Shown in pieces: positions 13,400-25,608 of a DNA stretch of 64,000 nucleotides. The notes under the pieces were generated by a model. It worked only from the letters and a program-made list of their open reading frames with translations. It was not told the DNA's origin and did no database searches. The DNA lies in NCBI GenBank assembly GCA_011799875.1, contig CM022298.1, positions 726,918,181 through 726,982,180 on the forward strand, written 5' to 3'. Position 1 is the stretch's first letter, and the number at the start of each line of letters is the position of its first letter. Source of the DNA: Thinopyrum elongatum (Eukaryota > Streptophyta > Magnoliopsida > Poales > Poaceae). The position numbers and the translations under genes were made by a program.

Positions 13400-15470
13400 G
13401 CGGGGGGCCTCGACAACGCTTACTAGGGTTGGGTGGCTAGCAACGTTCTATGGGTTTGGGGGTGGCCTCGAAAGCTTCTAGGGATTGGGTCGACGCCTCT
13501 CTCATGACAGACAACACTGTAATATGAAGATATATATGTATAATATATATATATATATATATATAATACTATCTTATATATGAGATCAGAAAAAAATTGG
13601 GTTCAACTGTGCACATCCATAATGGGGCATTCTTGATAAATCGTGGACCCCGACCCCTGACGACCGCGACCCCTCGGCGACCCGACCTTACCCTAGTTCA
13701 TGACCCTCAACGTCGGCATCACGACACTCTTACCTAGTTACGGACCTCGATCCGCTCGGCGAGCCCACGGACCCTCTACCCTAGTTCCCGACCCCTGACC
13801 CTCATGTCACGTTTTCTAGTGTCAAAGGATTCAAAAAACCATGTTTATCATTAGGCGAAAGTAACAGGCAACTACGAACCTTCTCCGCCCCGCACCTCGA
13901 CCGCTCGGCGTTCCTAGCGACCCTGACCCTCGACGACCCTCGACCCTCGAAGCTTCGGCGACCCTCCACCCCTGGGGACCCTCGACCCTCTACCCTCGTT
14001 CCGACCCCCGACCGTCGGCGATCCTCGACACCCTCGTTCCCGATAAAAAAGTAAGAAAGAGACAAGAAGAAGAAAAAAAACAAAAGAGGATCAAGAAAAA
14101 AAAAAAGGAGAAGAAGAAGGAATAGAGGAGAAGAAGAAAAAATAGATTAATTCTCTTTTTTTTTCTTCTTCCGTTCATACTTTGACACAAGGCAACCTCG
14201 AAACTTTTCGCCGCCACGACCTCGACCGCTCGGGCGTTCCTTGACCCTAGACCCTCGAGACCCGACCTCGACTTCGGCGACCCTCGACCCCTCTGTGACC
14301 CTCGACCCTCTACCCTAGTTCCGACTCACCCTCGGGGTTTTTGTTGAAGGCCGATCCTCGACACCCTCGTTCCCGATAAAACATAAGAAGAGGTAAGAAA
14401 AAGAAAAAACAAAGAGGAGAAGAAGAAAAAAAAAAGAGAGAAGAAGGAAGAGGAAAGAAGAAAAAATAGATTAAAATATTAACTATTTTTTTATTCTCCT
14501 CTATTCCTTGTCTTCTCCTCTTTTTTTATTCTTCTTCCCGTTCAATACTTTGACACAAGGCAACCTCGAACCTTCGCCGCCCGACCCCGACTCCCGCTCG
14601 GCGGTTCATCGACCCTCGACATCTCGTAGACCCTCGACCCTCGAACCTTCGGCGACCCTCGACCCCTAGTTGACCCTCGACCTCTACCCTAGTCCGACCC
14701 TCGGCGGCGATCCTCGACACCCTCGTTCCCAATAAAATTAAGAAGAGAAGAAGAGAAAAAACAAAAGAGGAGAAGAAGAAAAAAAAGGGAAGAAGAAGGA
14801 TAGAGGAGAAGGAAAAAAATATTAATTAATCTATTTTCTTCTTTTCTGATTCTATTCGTTTTCCTCTTTTTTTTCTTCTTCTTCCCGTTTCAATACTTTG
14901 ACACAAGGCAACCTCGAACCTTCGCCGCCCACCACGACCCGCTCGGCGTCCCGACACCTCGAACCCTCGAACGACCCTCGACCCTCGAACCGTTCGGCGA
15001 CCCTCGACCCCTCGGTGGCCTCGACCCTCTCACCCTAGTCCGACCCATCGACCGTCGGCGATACTCGACACCCACTTCCGAGAAAAATTAAGAAGAGGAA
15101 GAAGAAGAAAAAACAAAGAGGAGAGAAGAAAAAAAAAAGAAGGAGAGAGTAAGAAAAAAAAGGAGAAGAAGAAAGGAATAGACTCCCTTTCTTCCTCTTC
15201 TCTTTTTTTTTTCTCTTCCTCTCTTATTTTTTTTTTCTCCTCTTCTTCTCTTCTTTTCTCTTCTTTCTCTTCTTATTTTTTTTCTCCTCTTTCTCTCTTT
15301 TTTCTCCCCTTTTCCTCTCCTTCTTTTTCTCCCTTCTCCTTCTTCCTCTTTTTCATACTATAAAAAGTTTAAAAAAAATACATACATTCATACAAAAAAA
15401 CATACATACATACATACATATAAAAGAAAAATATATATATATTAAAAAAGCATATATAAAAAAAAATCAA
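13400..15470. repeat. CACTA-internal minisatellite with purine/pyrimidine tracts (left copy)
   Basis: GACCCTCGACC-rich blocks alternate with AGAAGAAGAAAA/TTTTCTTCTTCT tracts, with unit starts near 13,990-14,040, 14,350, 14,710 and 15,060. A short repeat of a CCTCGA..CTAGGG..TTGGG type lies at 13,400-13,500 and an AT microsatellite at about 13,530-13,566. It mirrors 19,150-21,110. Confidence 0.75.
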
Positions 15471-16260
15471 CCGCGGGGGCAGGGCGCGCTGCCCAGGGGA
15501 GTAAGCCTCGGGGAGTGGAGGAGGCGGCGTACAGGAGGGGGGCCGCGGGAGGCGCGGTGGAGGGGTCGAGGGTGAGCGGGGCGTAGGAATGAGGGGAGGG
15601 ACGGGCGCTGGCTGGAGGGGAGGTGGGGTGGTCATCGGGGTGGGGAGGCGGGGGCCGGGACGGAGGACTTGAGGGCTGTCTGGAGGGTCACGGGCGGGCG
15701 TCGCGCGGCGGCGGGCAGGGCGGGCAGGAGAAGAAGTGGATTTGGAGAAAATTCTAAGTGTTTGTTATATAGACGAAAATGGCACTGGTTCGGGCACAAA
15801 CCGGGACCAATACCCCCCTTTGGTCCCGTTCGTGCAACAAGCGGGACCAAAGGTCTCTTTTCAGCAGACCAAGGGCAGGGGGGAAACAGACACCATTGGT
15901 TCCGGTTGGTGGCACGAACCGGGACCAAACGGGGGCATTCGGTCCCGGTTGTCCCCCAAAACCGGACCAATGCCCCCCTTCGTTCGTTGGTTGCTACCAA
16001 CCGGACCAAAGGGCCTGCGCTGGTGCGGTGGGGGGGAGTTAGTACACCCCGCTAGTTGAGAGGAGCTCGAGGAGTTGGTTATAAGCGTGCTGCGGCCGAC
16101 CCCTCTCGAGTCCTCTCAACTGCAGGCTTTGGGCCTTCTCTGCTACACTTTGCCGCTGCCTGATGGGCCGCTGGTGGGCCTGAATCCTGCCCATGGATGG
16201 GTTTCTGTCGTATTCATGCCGTGGTGGCCCCGTAGGTGGCATTTTTTCTAGTTTTTTGTT
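15471..16260. repeat. CACTA promoter-proximal repeats (left copy)
   Basis: Mirror of 18,480-19,060. It holds a GC-rich leader, then repeated GGTCCCGGTT..AACCGGGACC hairpin motifs (about 15,790-16,010) and the TTGAGAGGAGCTCGAG block (about 16,056-16,110). The long frames here fall in repeats and change frame between arms, so none is called. Confidence 0.7.
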
Positions 16261-16814
16261 TCTTTCTTTATTTTATTTTATTTTGTTTTCTTACTTACAA
16301 CAAAAATACCAAACTGTTTTCAGTGATTCTTTTGTTTAGGTATAAAAAATTATAAACTGCTGTTAGTGCCATGAGTTTTCCAATTGAATAGTTTAAATTT
16401 GAATCTTTAAAATATGTGTGAATCACTGTTTGTGATTAACTTTACTATAAAAATAGATTTTGGAGTGATTCTTTTCCTGCTATTAATATCACGTGTGTTT
16501 ATCATTATATTCAAAAACAGTTTTTGTTATTTTAGTTTCACAAAAAAAATCTTTTATATATTCTTTTTCATGTCAAGTTTCTAACAAAAAAAGTTCTTTA
16601 TGAAAATTCTTTTGCTTTAATGTTTTGGAACAGAAATACTTTGATAATTTTAGTTGCATAAATTTTAGTTTAGTTGATTCCTTTGTATTAGAGTTTCATT
16701 AAAGTTTTCTAGTTCAGTTTCTTGTTTTCTGATGTTCGTAAAAGTTTCATTAAAGTTTCTAGTTCATTAGTTTAGTTTTAATATTTTTGCTAGTTCAGAG
16801 TTTCATAAAAGTTG

Positions 16815-17915
16815 ATGAGGGTTACTGCAAAAAAATGGATGCACTCGTGTACAAAATGGACAATCTCTTTCGAAGTATCGGGTTTCGAACGAAAACCATC
16901 TGTTACAAAGGGATTTCATTTTTTTGAACTTATTTGAACTCCAGACTTTTGTGTGTTCAAAATGAACCATTAAAAGCCAATCATCAATTCAACCCTTTCT
17001 ACTTCATCTGTATTTTTCATGCATTACTGATTTTTTTTTAGTAAATGACCCTGAATTGAAAAAGCTTCAGATGAAACTCTGAATGAAGAGGTTGAAAATT
17101 GACATGGTATCAATCATTTCACCACATAGCAGTGCTAAAAAGTTGAGAGGTTAAGCAAAAACTGGATGCACTTCGTGTAAAAAATGGACAATCTCTTTCG
17201 AAGTATCACGGTTTCGGACGAAAACTCATCGTGTTACAAAGGGATTTCATTTTTTTGAAACTTATTTGAACACCAGACTTTTGTGTGTTCAAAATAACCA
17301 TTCAAGCCATCATCTCAATTTTCAACCTTTCAGACTTCATTGTTATTTTCATGCATTACTGATTTTGTTTGAGCTAAATGACCCTGAAATTGAAAAGCAC
17401 TTACATTGAACTCTGAAGAGGTTGAAAATTGGCATGATATCATCATTTACCCCCATAGCATGGTGCTAAAAATTGAGAGGGTTTACGAAAAACTGGATGC
17501 ACTTCGTGTACAAAAAGGACAATCTCTTTCGAGTACAATCATGGTTTGCGGACAAACAAACTCATCTGTGCAAGGGATTTTCATTTTTAAATAAAACTTA
17601 TTTTGAACTCCAGATTTTTTCAACCTCTTCAGAGTTCATCTGAAGTGCTTTTCAATTTCAGGGTCATTTAGCTAAAAAAAAATCAGTAAATGCATGAAAA
17701 ATAACAGATGAAGTTAGAAAGGGTTGAAAATTGATGATGTGGCTTTGAATGGTTCATTTTGAACACACAAAAAGTCTGGAGTTCAAATAAGTTCAAAAAA
17801 ATGAAATCCCTTTGTAACAGATGAGTTTTCGTTCGAAACCCTGATACTTCGAAAGAGATTGTCCATTTTGTACACGAAGTGCATCCAGTTTTTGCAGTAA
17901 CCCTCTCAACTTTTA
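16815..17915. repeat. About 310-bp tandem repeat at the palindrome apex
   Basis: Units starting with GGATGCACT(T)CGTGTA(C)AAAATGG occur at about 16,838, 17,163 and 17,494 in direct orientation; the third stops near 17,612 inside the unit. From 17,612 to about 17,905 one unit runs in inverted orientation, ending TACACGAAGTGCATCC. The switch lies in a short T-rich string. This repeat type is common filler inside Triticeae CACTA elements. About 480 bp of the left tandem has no partner on the right. Confidence 0.85.
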
Positions 17916-18479
17916 TGAAACTCTAATAGCAAAAATAATAAACTAAACGAATGAACTAGAAAACTTTAATGAAACTCAAATAGAAAAAAGAATGAACTAG
18001 AAAACTTTAATGAAACTCTAATAGCAAAAGGAATCAACTAAAATTTATGCAACTAAAATTATCAAAGTATTTTCTGTTCAAAACATTAAAAGCAAAAAGA
18101 ATTTTCATAAAGAACTTTTTTTGTTAGAAACTTTAATAGAAAAAAGAATTATCATAAAGATTTTTTTTGTTAGAAACTAAAATAACAAAAACTGTTTTTG
18201 AATATAATGATAAAACACAGTGATATTAAATAGCAGGAAAAAGAATCACTCCAAAATCTATTTTTATAGTAAAGTTAATCACAAACTAGTGATTCACACA
18301 TATTTTAAAGAATTCAAATTTAAACTATTCAAATTGGAAAACTAATGGCACTAACAGCAAGTTTATAATTTTTATTACCTAAAAGCAAAAAGAATCACTG
18401 AAAAACAGTTTGTATTTTGTTGTAAGTAGAAACAAAATAAAATAAATAAAGCAAAAAAGAAAACAAAAAAACTAGAAAA

Positions 18480-18860
18480 AAATGCCACCTACGGGGCCAC
18501 CACGGCATGAATACGACTAGAAACCCATCCATGGGCCAGGATTCAGGCCCGCAGAGGCCCAGCAGGCCCACGGGCAAAGTGTAGCAGAGAAGGCCCGAAA
18601 GCCTGCAGTTGAGAGGAGCTCGAGAGGGTCGGCGCAGCAGCGCTTATAAACCACTCTCGAGCTCTCTCAACTAGCGAGGTGGGACTAAACATCCCACCGC
18701 ACCGCACCAGCGCAAGGCCTTTGGTCCCGGTTGGTAGCACCAACCGGAACGAAAGGGGGGCATTGGTCCCGGTTGGTGGAACAAACCGGGACCAATGCCC
18801 CCCTTTGGTCCCGGTTTGTGCCACGAACCAGTGCCAATGTTTCGTCTATATAAGCAAACA
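18480..18860 (+). promoter_or_regulatory. CACTA subterminal hairpins and putative promoter
   Basis: Inverted TTGAGAGGAGCTCGAGAG/CTCTCGAGCTCTCTCAA motifs (about 18,610-18,672) are followed by three GGTCCCGGTT..AACCGGGACC hairpins (18,720-18,835). A TATA box (TCTATATAAG, about 18,845-18,854) lies 30-40 bp before a C-rich leader. The gene reads rightwards from here towards the exons at 21,199. The promoter role is inferred from the TATA box and from position. Confidence 0.55.
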
Positions 18861-19149
18861 CTTAGAAATTTTCTCCAAAATCACTTCTTCTCCTGCCCGC
18901 CCCTGCCCCGCCGCCGACGCCGCCCGGCCCGCCGCCGCCCCCGCACACCGCGCCGACGGCCCCGAAGCCCGCCCCGACGCCGACGCCGACCCCCCGACGC
19001 CCGCCCCGACGCACTCCGATGTGAGCAGAGCGCCCCATGCCCCGCCGCCGGTTGATTTTTTTATATATGCTTTTTAATATATATATGTTTTCTTTTTATA
19101 TGTATGTATGTATGTATGTTTTTTGTATGAATGTATGTATTTTTTAAAC

Positions 19150-20890
19150 TTTTATATGTATGAAAAAGAGGAAGAAGGAAGAAGGGAAGAAAAAGAAGGA
19201 GAGGAAAAAGGGGAGAAAAAAGAGAAGAAGAGGAGAAAAAAAATAGAAGAGAAAAGAAGGAGAAGAAGAAGAGAAGAAGAGGAGAAAAAAAAAATAAGAA
19301 GAGGAAGAAGAAGAAAAAAAAGGAGAAGAGGAAGGAATAGAGGAGTTATTCTTCTTCTTCTCCTTTTTTTTTCTTCTTACTCACTTCTTTTTTTTTATCT
19401 TCTCCTCTTTGTTTTTTCTTCTTATTCTCTTCTTAATTTTATCGGGAACGTGGGTGTCGAGGATCGCCGACGGTCGAGGTCGGAACTAGGGTAGAGGGGT
19501 CGAGGCCACCGAGGGGTCGAGGGGCGCCGAAGGTTCGAGGGAGGGTCTGAGGGGTCGAGGGTCGAGGAACGGCCGAGCGGGAGGGTCGGGGCGGCAGAAG
19601 GTTCGAGGTTGCCTTGTGTCAAAGTATTGAACGGAAGAAGAAGAAAAAAAAAAGAGGAGAAGAAGAAGGAATAGAGGAGAAGAAGAAAAAAATAGATTAA
19701 TATATTTTTTCTTCTCTTCTCTATCCTTCTTCTTCTCCTTTTTTTTTCTTCTTCACCTCTTTTGTTTTTTTCTTTTCTCTTCTTAATTTTATTGGGAACG
19801 AGGGTGTCGAGGATCGCCGAGCGGTCGAGGTGGGGGAACTAGGGTAGAGGGTCGAGGGTCACTGAGGGGTCGAGGGTCGCCGAAGGTTCAGGGTGAGGGC
19901 GTCGAGAGGTCGAGGGTCGATGAACGCCGAGCGGTCGAGGGTCGGGGGCGGCGGAAGGTTCGAGGTTGCTTGTGTCAAAGTATTGAACGGGAAGAAGAAG
20001 AAAAAAAAAGAGGAGAAGACGAAGGAATAGAGGAGAATAAGAAAAAATAGAGTTAATATTTTTAATCTATTTTTTCTTTCTTCTCCTCTATTCACTTCTT
20101 CTCCTTTTTTTTCTTCTTCTCCTCTTTTGTTTTTTCTGTTTCTTCCTCTCTTAATGTTTTATCGGGAACGAGGGTGTCGAGGACGGCCGAGCGGTCGAGG
20201 GTCGGGAACTAGGGTAGAGGGTCGAGGGTCACGAGGGTCGAGGGTCGCCGAAGGTTGAGGGTCGGGGCGAGGGGTCGAGGGTCAAGGAAAGCCAACTAGC
20301 GTCGAGGTCGGGCGGCGAAAGGTTCGAGGTTGCCTTGTGTCAAAGTATGAACGGGAAGAAGAAAAAAAAAGAGAATTAATCTATTTTTTCTTCTTCTCCT
20401 CTATTCCTTTCTTCTCCTTTTTTCTTCTTGTCCTCTTTTGTTTTTCTTCTTCTTGCTCTTCTTAATTTTTATCGGGAACGAGGGTGTCGAGGATCGCCGA
20501 GCGGGGGTCGGGGGTCGGGAAACTAGGGTAGAGGGTCGAGGGTCACCGAGGGGTGGAGGGTCGCCGAAGCTTCGAGGGTCGAGGGTCGTCGAGGGGTAAG
20601 GGTCGAGGAACGCCGAGCGTCGAGGGTCGGGGCGGAGAAGGTCGAGTTGCTGTTCACTTCGCCTAATGATTGAAGACATGGTTTGTTGAATCCTTTGACA
20701 CTAGACAAACGTGACATGAGGGGTCGAGGGTCGGGAACTAGGGTAGAGGGTCGTGGATCGCCGAGCGGTCGAGGGTCGTGAATAGGGTAGAGGGTCGTGG
20801 ATCGCCGAGCGGTTGAGGGCATGAACTAGGGTAGAGGGTCGAGGGTCGCCGAGGGGTCGAGGGTGGTCCAGGGGTCGAGGGTCCAGATTT
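19150..20890. repeat. CACTA-internal minisatellite with hairpin purine/pyrimidine tracts
   Basis: The unit is about 315-370 bp, with GGGAACG.GGGTGTCGAGGA starting near 19,443, 19,793, 20,163 and 20,478. Each has a GTCGAGGGTCG-rich half, then CAAAGTATTGAACGG, then a purine tract (GAAGAAGAAAAAA) and its mirror pyrimidine tract (TTTTTTCTTCTTC) that can fold back. A degenerate short-period GTCGAGGG array follows (20,715-20,885). Non-coding. Confidence 0.8.
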
Positions 20891-20939
20891 ATCAAGAATG
20901 CCCCATATGATGTGCACAAGTTGATCAAATTTTTTTCTG

Positions 20940-21115
20940 ATCTCTATATATTATAATATATATATATTGATATATATATATATATATAATATATTCTTCA
21001 TATGGCCATGTTGTCTGTCATGAGAGAGGCGGTCCGACCCAAACCCTAGAGCCCATTGTCGAGGCCCACCCCAAACCCTAGAAGCGTTGTCGAGGCCACC
21101 CCAAACCGTAGAAGC
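20940..21115. repeat. AT microsatellite and three short tandem units
   Basis: (TA)n is interrupted between about 20,949 and 20,992. It is followed by about three degenerate copies of a 30-odd-bp unit containing CCAAACC.TAGA.GC..TGTCGAGGCC (21,028-21,115). Confidence 0.7.
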
Positions 21116-21198
21116 GTCGAGCTAGATAGGTCTACGTTTGCACTAATATATCCATCTGTCATGTTTGTATATTAATTGCCATGTTGTAATATTTGCAG

Positions 21199-24100
21199 AA
21201 ACTATGGAGCACCGAGACATCGAAGCAGAACAGTTGTTGGGGGACATAATCCTCGGCGGAGGTGCTGTCTTGTCGTTTCTCAACAACACCGATGGTCTGG
21301 AAGGAGAGGGTGAAGCAGGCTCCGGTGATCGAACAATGGAGGTGGAAGGACATGATTATGATGGCTCCGGTGACGGAATGCCGGTGGAAGAAGGAGACCA
21401 TGATGACTGCTCCGGTGAGCGAACGGAGGAAGGAGATGTTGCAAAGTCCGGCCTGGTATATATATATTAATTAAGCCTGTGCTGAGTAGCTAATTGATGC
21501 ATTAATTGTTTTAGTATGTACACATATTAACTCTCTTCTTTCTTCTTTTCTAGCCCTCCGGATCGAGCCAAACTTCGGTAACGAGACGAGGCCCGAAGAA
21601 AAGGTTGCGCCAGGATGAAAGGTTCACGATCACAACAATCAAGGGCGATGGCCAACCGATTGAACCCAGCCGGACCAAGGAAGCATTTTCTGCTCAGTGC
21701 GGGGTTCTTGTTAGGGACATGATCCCGATCAGCATCCACCAATGGAATAAGCCTAAGAGCGAAGACCCTCAAGTGTCTTTTGTTAACGATAGACAGAAAG
21801 ATGATCTTTGGACCGCGCTGAAGGCAAATTTCACCCTACCGCCAGAGGAGGATCCGTATAAGCTAGTTATAGAGCCATTGGTCAAGGCTCATGCTCTTAA
21901 GAAGATGGCAGATCTATTCAGGAGGTGGAAGAATGAGTTGAAATCAACGTTTGTCGACAAAGGGAAGACTCCAGAATTCACCGGCCGATTTGAGAAGATA
22001 AGAGATCACTGGCCCGCATTTGTGGCCCACAAGACATCGGAGAAGAGTAAGAAGATGTCAGCGACAAACAAGAAAAATGCTGCAAAGAAGGAGCATCACC
22101 ATCGCACGGGGTCAGATGGCTACCTCAAAGCCCGGCCGTTGTGGGACAAGGCTAAGAAGGACCTGCTTGATAAAGGGGTCGAACCAGAGACATTGAACTG
22201 GCCAGACCGTTCAAGGACTTGGTTCTTCGGGGTTAGGGGAACCTTGGACCCTGAAACAAGGAAGTGCCGTTGGACGAAGGAGCAACTTGAAATACCCATC
22301 AAGAAGCTTTAGAAGTATATCGCCGTAGCGCAGCAAGGGACGTTCGTTCCCGACAGAGAGAACGACGAGCTCACACAGGCCCTCGGGAATCCTGAGCACC
22401 CTGGACGAACACGTGGCACGCCAGGCTCCGTTGCGTGGAAGGTTGCGTTTCCCGGCGCAGGCGGTTACAAAACCCGGGAGAGGAGGAGGAAAGTGGAGCA
22501 GACCGAACTGTAGAAGCTGAATGCAAGGGTACGAGCGCCAGAGGAACAAGCACTACTAGTTCAGAGCCAGCGACCTGCCGGAGCTACCCCAGAAGCTACC
22601 CCACCATCTCAGCGGAGAAGCAGCGTGGCTTCCACCGAGCTCCTTCAGCAGCCTGACTTCACGGCTCCCAGCTACCCCGTGGATGCTATCACGGAGGCTC
22701 AAGATTGCCACCTTATGACGCAATGGCAGCACCTCAAAGTCAAGCCGGCTGTCGGCTCTGTTGCACCTCCTCAACCCGACGCAACTTTTCACTGCCTTCC
22801 GATTCCACAAGGCTATGCTGTTGTGATGGTCGATGAAATAACGGAGGGATTTGAAGAGCTCGAGCTTGACCACCCTACCGGTGAAGGGGAGACTCAGCTG
22901 GGTCTTGCTCTGAAGACTCCATGTCTATGGCGGAAGGAGCTCATCAACCTTCCGAACTGGACGCCTCCTCCTCCTTCGGCGAGTCAGGGCACTGCGCCTC
23001 CTCCTCCTCCGGCGAGTGATCAGGGCAGTCCGCCTCCTTCTCCGGCTACTCCGGCGCGTGGCGGCACTCCGCCTCCTTCTCCGCTTGCGCCGGCGCGTCC
23101 GAGCAGCCCGCCTCCTTCTCCGCCTTGTCAGCAACAACGGAAGACAGCCGCCGCCGCTCCGGCTGCTCCGGCGCGTCGTAGCACTCCGCCTCCTTCTCCG
23201 CCTCGTAAGCAACAAAGGAAGACAGCCGCAGCCGCTCCGGCTGCTCCGGCGTCTAGCAGTACAGCCAGAGGCGGGAGGCAATACATATTCGGTCCATCTC
23301 TCAAGCCTCTAGAGAAGTTACCATACGAGATGACCGAGGAGGAAAACGAGGAGATCGTCAAGCCCAAGTGAAGGACTTTTTTGCAAAGAAAAATCCACCT
23401 CTGGAGGAGAAGATAGATCCGGTGAAATTGAAGCGCACTTTCAAGAACCTGAAGCGACCACCACCGCCTCCGCCGGATGACAACCATGTCCGTGCTCTTA
23501 AAAAGGCAGTGGAAGGAGCGCGCTGGTCGGGAACTACTTCAAGTGACAAAAGGTTACAAGAACGAAGAAGTTGGAACAAAATTCCCCAGCTCGGCGAACA
23601 GGCAAACCAATCGTGCCCCCCGCTCAAGGTGTCTAGCGATATCGTCGCAAATCTGCCGGGGATGCTGCCCGGTACCAATCCTGGTGATTACCTGCCCGAC
23701 GATGCACATTTTGATACAATGGAGGTGGACGAACACAAATACCGGTACAGGAAGCCTCTCGTCAGACCTGGTGATCCTCCTCTAACAACGATGATGCGAA
23801 GATTCCATAAGTGGTACATGGACACCTGCAAGTCTGGGAAGGATATTTTGACGCCGAGAGTTAAAGAGGAGCACGACCTCGTTGGAATTGATCTGTTGTC
23901 TGTTTCATTTGAGGAGTTCTTCCAGTTTTTCAATCAAAAGGACCTCGATAAAATAATCATCACTTGCTACTGTCTGTAAGTATTATACTTCTGTAATTAA
24001 GTCTCTATATATAGCTCAGCTCTTTCATTGCATGTATATATAATTAACCTCACTATATTATGCAAATTGAAGATCGTCGAATGCAGAAATGCACAAATCT

Positions 24101-25034
24101 ATGATATTGGGTTCATTAACACAAATCTCATAGATGAATGGACGGTTAAATATAATGCGAAAGAAACCGAGGCCAACTTGCTACAATCGTTGCTTAAAAA
24201 TCAAAACAAAGATAAAATACTCTTTCCTTACAACTTCAAGTGAGTGTTACTGTCTTCTGCATATTCGGTTTCCATTATTACTCGAGGTTATAGTAATGTA
24301 ATTGATGAGTTAGGCATGCGTGCGCAGCTTCCACTTTATTCTCCTAGAGATTAAGCTTGAGCACGGACTAGTAACCGTCTTAGACTCAAGACGAAAAGAT
24401 CCCAAGGAGTATGTGGCCATGACTGAAATGCTCCAGAAGTAAGTTCAATCGATCATTATCGCACCATATCGGCAACTTTGTTCATTTCCTAATATCAAGT
24501 AATTATTTTCTTTATCTCGCAGGGTTTGGAAAGTGTTCACCGCAGAAGCTCCAGGACTGCCGGGGGAGCTGCAATTTACACACTCGAAAGTAAGTACTAT
24601 TAGCTAGTTCCGCGCATCTCCCATTGATTCTAGCTAGTTTCATCAATACCATTTATAATGCTTGATTATCAGTTTGATTGACCTCTATTTCTCATAAAGT
24701 GGTTGTGGCAGGAAGGCGGGAATAATTTTTGTGGATACTACGTTTGCGAGTACATCTACAACGCGACGACCTCTAAGCGGGGCTACTCTGAAAAACAATA
24801 TGAAGTGCGTAAGCAATAATATTCACAATTTTATTTTATTACCATCATTTGTGTTGAGTTTCATTCATATATATGTATTGACCCCCTTCTTCAAATTAGA
24901 TTTGGCACATGCGGGATGAACTCCTACCATAAGATCGCATAAAAGCAATTCAAGAGGAATTGACAGGATTCTTTCTTGACCACGTCATCAATCCAGCCGG
25001 AGAATACCATGTGGAACTTGACATCAGATGTTAG
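21199..25034 (+). pseudogene. CACTA-encoded ULP1-type cysteine protease protein, disrupted
   Basis: Multi-exon gene carried by the CACTA element. Exons inferred from AG/GT sites: 21,199-21,455 (ATG 21,204, acidic), 21,554-23,975, about 24,070-24,239, 24,328-24,438, 24,523-24,589, 24,700 to about 24,804, and 24,900-25,034. The long exon holds the conserved plant transposon block (AFSAQCGVLVRDMIPISI, RWKNELKSTFVDK, RTWFFGVRGTLDP), then a Pro/Ala-rich linker. The last exons are a C48 (ULP1/SENP-like) protease fold: His in FHFILLEI, Asp in VLDSRRKD, Gln and Cys in QEGGNNFCGYYVCEY. Breaks: TAG at 22,310 and in GAACTGTAG at about 22,507-22,515, a frameshift near 23,365, and a TAA near 24,931. The family is known in En/Spm-type elements; its substrate there is unknown. 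Confidence 0.8.
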
Positions 25035-25389
25035 GGATTGTAAGAGATCTTATATTGTATATATGTAGCTAGTAGCGTCGGATAGATATATGAAAACTTG
25101 TTGTTCGACCAATCTCTCGGAGAAGGAGGAGGTCGATCACTTCTCTTTGTATATGTTCATGACGATCTTGTGTACTTAATGGTTTCCTTCATTTGCTTAC
25201 TAGCTAGCGTGTCGAGTCCTCTCTATACGTATAGTACGTAGCGTCCACCAAGCACGGAGATAAGAGAGGACACTTCTCTCTATTAGCTAGCTGACACAAT
25301 ATATGAAACCCCTAAATTAACCCTACAAAACCCCCAACCCCCCCCCTCTTTAAAAAAAAACAAAAACCCCAGCTCCTGAGCTGCTGACG

Positions 25390-25608
25390 CGTGGATGCTC
25401 TTTGGTCCCGGTTGGTGTTACCAACCGGGACTAAAGGCCCTCCTGCCTGGGCTCGCCGCAGTGGCCACGTGGAGCCACATCTGTCCCGGTTCGTAAGCGA
25501 ACCGGGACTAAAGGTGTTGGGCTTTAGTCCCGACCCTTTAGTCTCGGTTCCAGAACCGGGACAAATGGGCCTCTGGAACCGGGACAAATGGGCTTTTTTC
25601 TACTAGTG
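25390..25608. repeat. CACTA terminal and subterminal inverted motifs
   Basis: Short palindromes built from GGTCCCGGTT and AACCGGGAC recur about every 20-60 bp up to the terminal CTACTAGTG. In CACTA elements such subterminal repeats bind the TNPA-type transposase subunit. The same motifs occur at 18,720-18,835. Confidence 0.75.

Larger units (their letters stand above)
8842..17611. mobile_element. CACTA transposon, mirrored half (left arm)
   Basis: Starts with CACTAGTAGAAAAAA at 8,842 and carries GGTCCCGGTT/AACCGGGAC subterminal repeats (8,870-9,060). It then holds the broken minus-strand copy of the ULP1 gene, the minisatellite, the promoter-proximal repeats and the apex tandem repeat. The right arm has the same features in opposite order. 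Both outer ends are therefore the same element end, and the true other end of this CACTA is not in the window. Confidence 0.8.
17612..25608 (+). mobile_element. CACTA (En/Spm-type) transposon half, ULP1-bearing
   Basis: The right end is CTACTAGTG at 25,608, the inverse of the CACTAG end motif. Inside it are clustered AACCGGGAC/GTCCCGGTT subterminal hairpins (25,395-25,590). Going inwards are a split ULP1-protease gene (21,199-25,034), an AT microsatellite, a minisatellite, a TATA-bearing promoter region (about 18,846) and AT-rich filler. This is the standard layout of a large wheat CACTA element. No TNPD-like DDE transposase is visible, so mobility would need help from elsewhere or from the missing half. 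The other terminus is replaced by the palindrome apex. Confidence 0.8.

Noticed and set aside
16815..17915. CRISPR-like array
   Set aside because: Units are about 310 bp and contiguous, without short repeats and unique spacers, in a plant transposon.
19108..19494. 128-codon Lys/Glu/Arg-rich frame
   Set aside because: Translation of the purine tracts of the minisatellite.
8842..25608. A complete 16.8-kb CACTA element with two proper ends
   Set aside because: Both ends and both outer flanks are mirror copies of one end, so the second true end is absent.
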